A stretch of DNA of 7,419 nucleotides from Fibrobacteraceae bacterium. Its GTDB lineage: Bacteria > Fibrobacterota > Fibrobacteria > Fibrobacterales > Fibrobacteraceae. Where the stretch lies: positions 9,486-16,904 of the forward strand of contig JABUUT010000064.1 of NCBI GenBank assembly GCA_021443045.1, written 5' to 3'. The notes under the pieces were generated by a model. It made no database searches and was not told where the DNA came from. It saw nothing but the letters and a program-made list of their open reading frames with translations. Of this stretch, positions 6,502 through 7,419 are shown one piece after another; the first letter of the stretch is position 1, and each line of letters starts with the position of its first letter. The translations under genes and the position numbers were made by a program.

Positions 6502-7230
6502 TTAAATAAACCAGTAACCTAGGTTAAATTGCAGGCTCCACATTTTCATGCCACTCATATCAGCCAAGTTGGCTTCTTCTTGAGAATACAAATCCGTAAG
6601 CCCTAGGTAAACGCGAACATCAGCCGTTAAGCCCTTGTAGAACCAGGCACCAGCTCCAAAAACAAGGCCCATAGAAAATGGTTCCTGCTCCACATCGCTA
6701 TCCTTCATAGGGTTGTCTACTACAAAGTCATCCATACCTGGAGGAGACAGTTTGTCGTTATTGCCGGCATCTATATCGGCTTCGTACTTCAGGTTAAACC
6801 CAAACTGAACACCAGCCATACCGTAGAAAATATCCTTAATGTAGGCGCGAAGGGTTACAGGCACGTTCAAGTTATACTGCTTATACACCAAATCAAAACC
6901 TTCATCCTCAGTGCTGGCCGAAACATAGCCAAAAGACACTTCTGGAGTAAAGTGAAGCTGAGGGAGAATTTCGGCCCTAAACATAATGCCACCGTCAAAG
7001 TTAAAACCAGAAGGTTCATCCAGGCCCGCTTCAAGGGCATCCCCCACATCTGTATATTCGGCATAGCCAAAGCCTGCACGAACACCCACACCAATAATAG
7101 ACCGGCTTGGATTTTTAGATTCTTTTACCACATTAACATTAGCATTGTCAATAGCATCCATGGCATTTTGAGCAAAGACACAAGCCGAAGTTAAGACACA
7201 TGCGGCAATGATTTTTTTTAAAATACTCAT
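6502..7230 (-). CDS. Secreted outer-membrane beta-barrel protein (PorT/OMP_b-brl-like)
   Basis: This 242-aa protein has a clear signal peptide: KK at 5-6, a hydrophobic core at 7-19, and probable signal peptidase I cleavage after VFA (18-20), giving a mature protein from Q21. After a short polar linker (21-43) come alternating amphipathic strands rich in glycine and aromatics, for example IIGVGVRAGFGYAEY (45-59), GGIMFRAEI (80-88), LHFTPEVSFGYVSA (92-105), MGLVFGAGAWFY (187-198) and LTADVRVYLGL (201-211). The end, WSLQFNLGYWFI, is a typical last barrel strand with terminal aromatic/hydrophobic residues. It resembles the small 8- to 10-strand barrels common in Bacteroidota and Fibrobacterota; the specific role is unknown. 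A long acidic loop spans about 150-184. The ATG at 7230 is chosen because it gives the signal peptide and has GGAG 6 nt upstream. Longer in-frame starts would add 42 residues that run into the divergent gene's leader. It converges on ispD with 3 bp between stops. Confidence 0.88.
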   Translation of the reverse strand: MSILKKIIAACVLTSACVFAQNAMDAIDNANVNVVKESKNPSRSIIGVGVRAGFGYAEYTDVGDALEAGLDEPSGFNFDGGIMFRAEILPQLHFTPEVSFGYVSASTEDEGFDLVYKQYNLNVPVTLRAYIKDIFYGMAGVQFGFNLKYEADIDAGNNDKLSPPGMDDFVVDNPMKDSDVEQEPFSMGLVFGAGAWFYKGLTADVRVYLGLTDLYSQEEANLADMSGMKMWSLQFNLGYWFI

Positions 7231-7357
7231 ATTATACTCCATTCTTATAACTACTCCTAATATGTCAATTTTGGTTTTTGATAAAAATACCTTTTTTAAC
7301 ATTACGGGCAGTTTAATGCAAAATATAGTAAAATCATTTATTATATTAGAGAACACG
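7231..7357. promoter_or_regulatory. AT-rich divergent intergenic region (barrel protein / WecE-like gene)
   Basis: These 127 bp separate two divergent start codons and must hold, or lie next to, promoters for both. On the minus strand a perfect TTGACA is at 7268-7263, but the nearest -10-like boxes are wrongly spaced: TATAAG 13 bp away and TATAAT 26 bp away. On the plus strand TATAGT (7324-7329), TATTAT (7339-7344) and TATATT (7342-7347) are -10-like, without a convincing -35. No clear operator palindrome or terminator was seen. Confidence 0.5.
7237..7240 (-). promoter_or_regulatory. Ribosome binding site that fixes the barrel-protein start
   Basis: GGAG on the minus strand lies 6 nt before the ATG at 7230. 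It decides between this start, which exposes a canonical signal peptide, and the in-frame ATG at 7242, which has only a distant GGAG about 13 nt upstream. The 6-nt spacer itself reads TATAAT. Confidence 0.65.
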
Positions 7358-7419
7358 ATGCGTATTCCATTTAACCAGCCACCCTTTGTGGGGAGCGAAC
7401 TTAAATACGTGCAAGAGGC
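7358..7419 (+). CDS. wecE: WecE/RffA-type dTDP-4-keto-6-deoxyglucose transaminase, N-terminal fragment
   Basis: Twenty codons are visible before the right edge: MRIPFNQPPFVGSELKYVQE. The pattern I-P-F-N-x-P-P-x-V/T-G-x-E-L-x-Y is the characteristic start of WecE/RffA, the PLP-dependent aminotransferases (DegT/DnrJ/EryC1/StrS family) that convert dTDP-4-keto-6-deoxyglucose plus glutamate to dTDP-4-amino-4,6-dideoxygalactose. The PLP lysine and all catalytic residues are outside the window, so this rests on the N-terminus and on the rfbA/rfbB genes nearby. Related sugar aminotransferases of the same family are the alternative. The ribosome binding site is weak (AGAGAA at 7348-7353, 4 nt spacer). 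The gene is transcribed away from the barrel-protein gene. Confidence 0.8.
   Translation, partial: MRIPFNQPPFVGSELKYVQE

Noticed and set aside
7170..7230. Barrel protein as a lipoprotein (Cys11 or Cys17 in the signal peptide)
   Set aside because: I-A-A-C before Cys11 looks like a lipobox but leaves a hydrophobic core far too short, and Cys17 lacks a proper -3 residue. V-F-A followed by Q fits signal peptidase I better.
7231..7356. A 42-residue N-terminal extension of the barrel protein
   Set aside because: It would bury the signal peptide inside the protein, is encoded by AT-rich intergenic DNA, and the GGAG ribosome binding site points to the ATG at 7230.
1..7419. CRISPR arrays, tRNA/rRNA genes, insertion sequences or attachment sites
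   Set aside because: I looked for repeated units, cloverleaf-type sequences, transposase motifs and terminal inverted repeats. None was seen, and almost all bases are explained by seven protein genes.

Overview
The window is a 7.4 kb piece of a bacterial chromosome of moderate GC content, densely coding on both strands. Seven protein genes are supported: five complete and two cut by the window ends. The BY-kinase, the outer-membrane barrel and the dTDP-sugar genes indicate a Gram-negative cell with surface polysaccharide. General sequence character suggests the Fibrobacterota/FCB group, possibly a Fibrobacter relative. That assignment is a low-confidence impression, because no rRNA or other marker is present.

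Left part (1-3105, minus strand): a three-gene polysaccharide operon read right to left. It runs wzc-like tyrosine autokinase/co-polymerase, then rfbA/rmlA (glucose-1-phosphate thymidylyltransferase), then the first 25 codons of rfbB/rmlB (dTDP-glucose 4,6-dehydratase), which continues off the left edge. Only one base separates the wzc stop from the preferred rfbA start.

Middle (3106-6498): a 67-bp divergent intergenic region carries back-to-back candidate promoters whose -35 elements overlap. To its right, on the plus strand, lie an 869-aa Ski2-like DEAD/DEAH helicase of the DUF3516 type and, 38 bp later, ispD (MEP-pathway cytidylyltransferase).

Right part (6499-7419): ispD converges, with 3 bp between stop codons, on a minus-strand gene for a 242-aa secreted outer-membrane beta-barrel protein. 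A 127-bp AT-rich region separates that gene from a divergent plus-strand gene cut by the right edge. Its first 20 codons match the start of WecE/RffA-type dTDP-4-keto-6-deoxyglucose transaminases.

Together, RfbA, RfbB and the WecE-like enzyme would convert glucose-1-phosphate to dTDP-4-amino-4,6-dideoxygalactose (dTDP-Fuc4N), and Wzc would control polymer length and export. The helicase, IspD and the barrel protein lie between the two polysaccharide blocks and have no obvious role in them. I see no mobile element, CRISPR array, RNA gene or convincing intrinsic terminator, and no intergenic stretch exceeds 130 bases. I did not find an unmistakably new system. The best leads are the helicase and its near-leaderless promoter, the overlapping divergent promoters, and the split dTDP-amino-sugar pathway.
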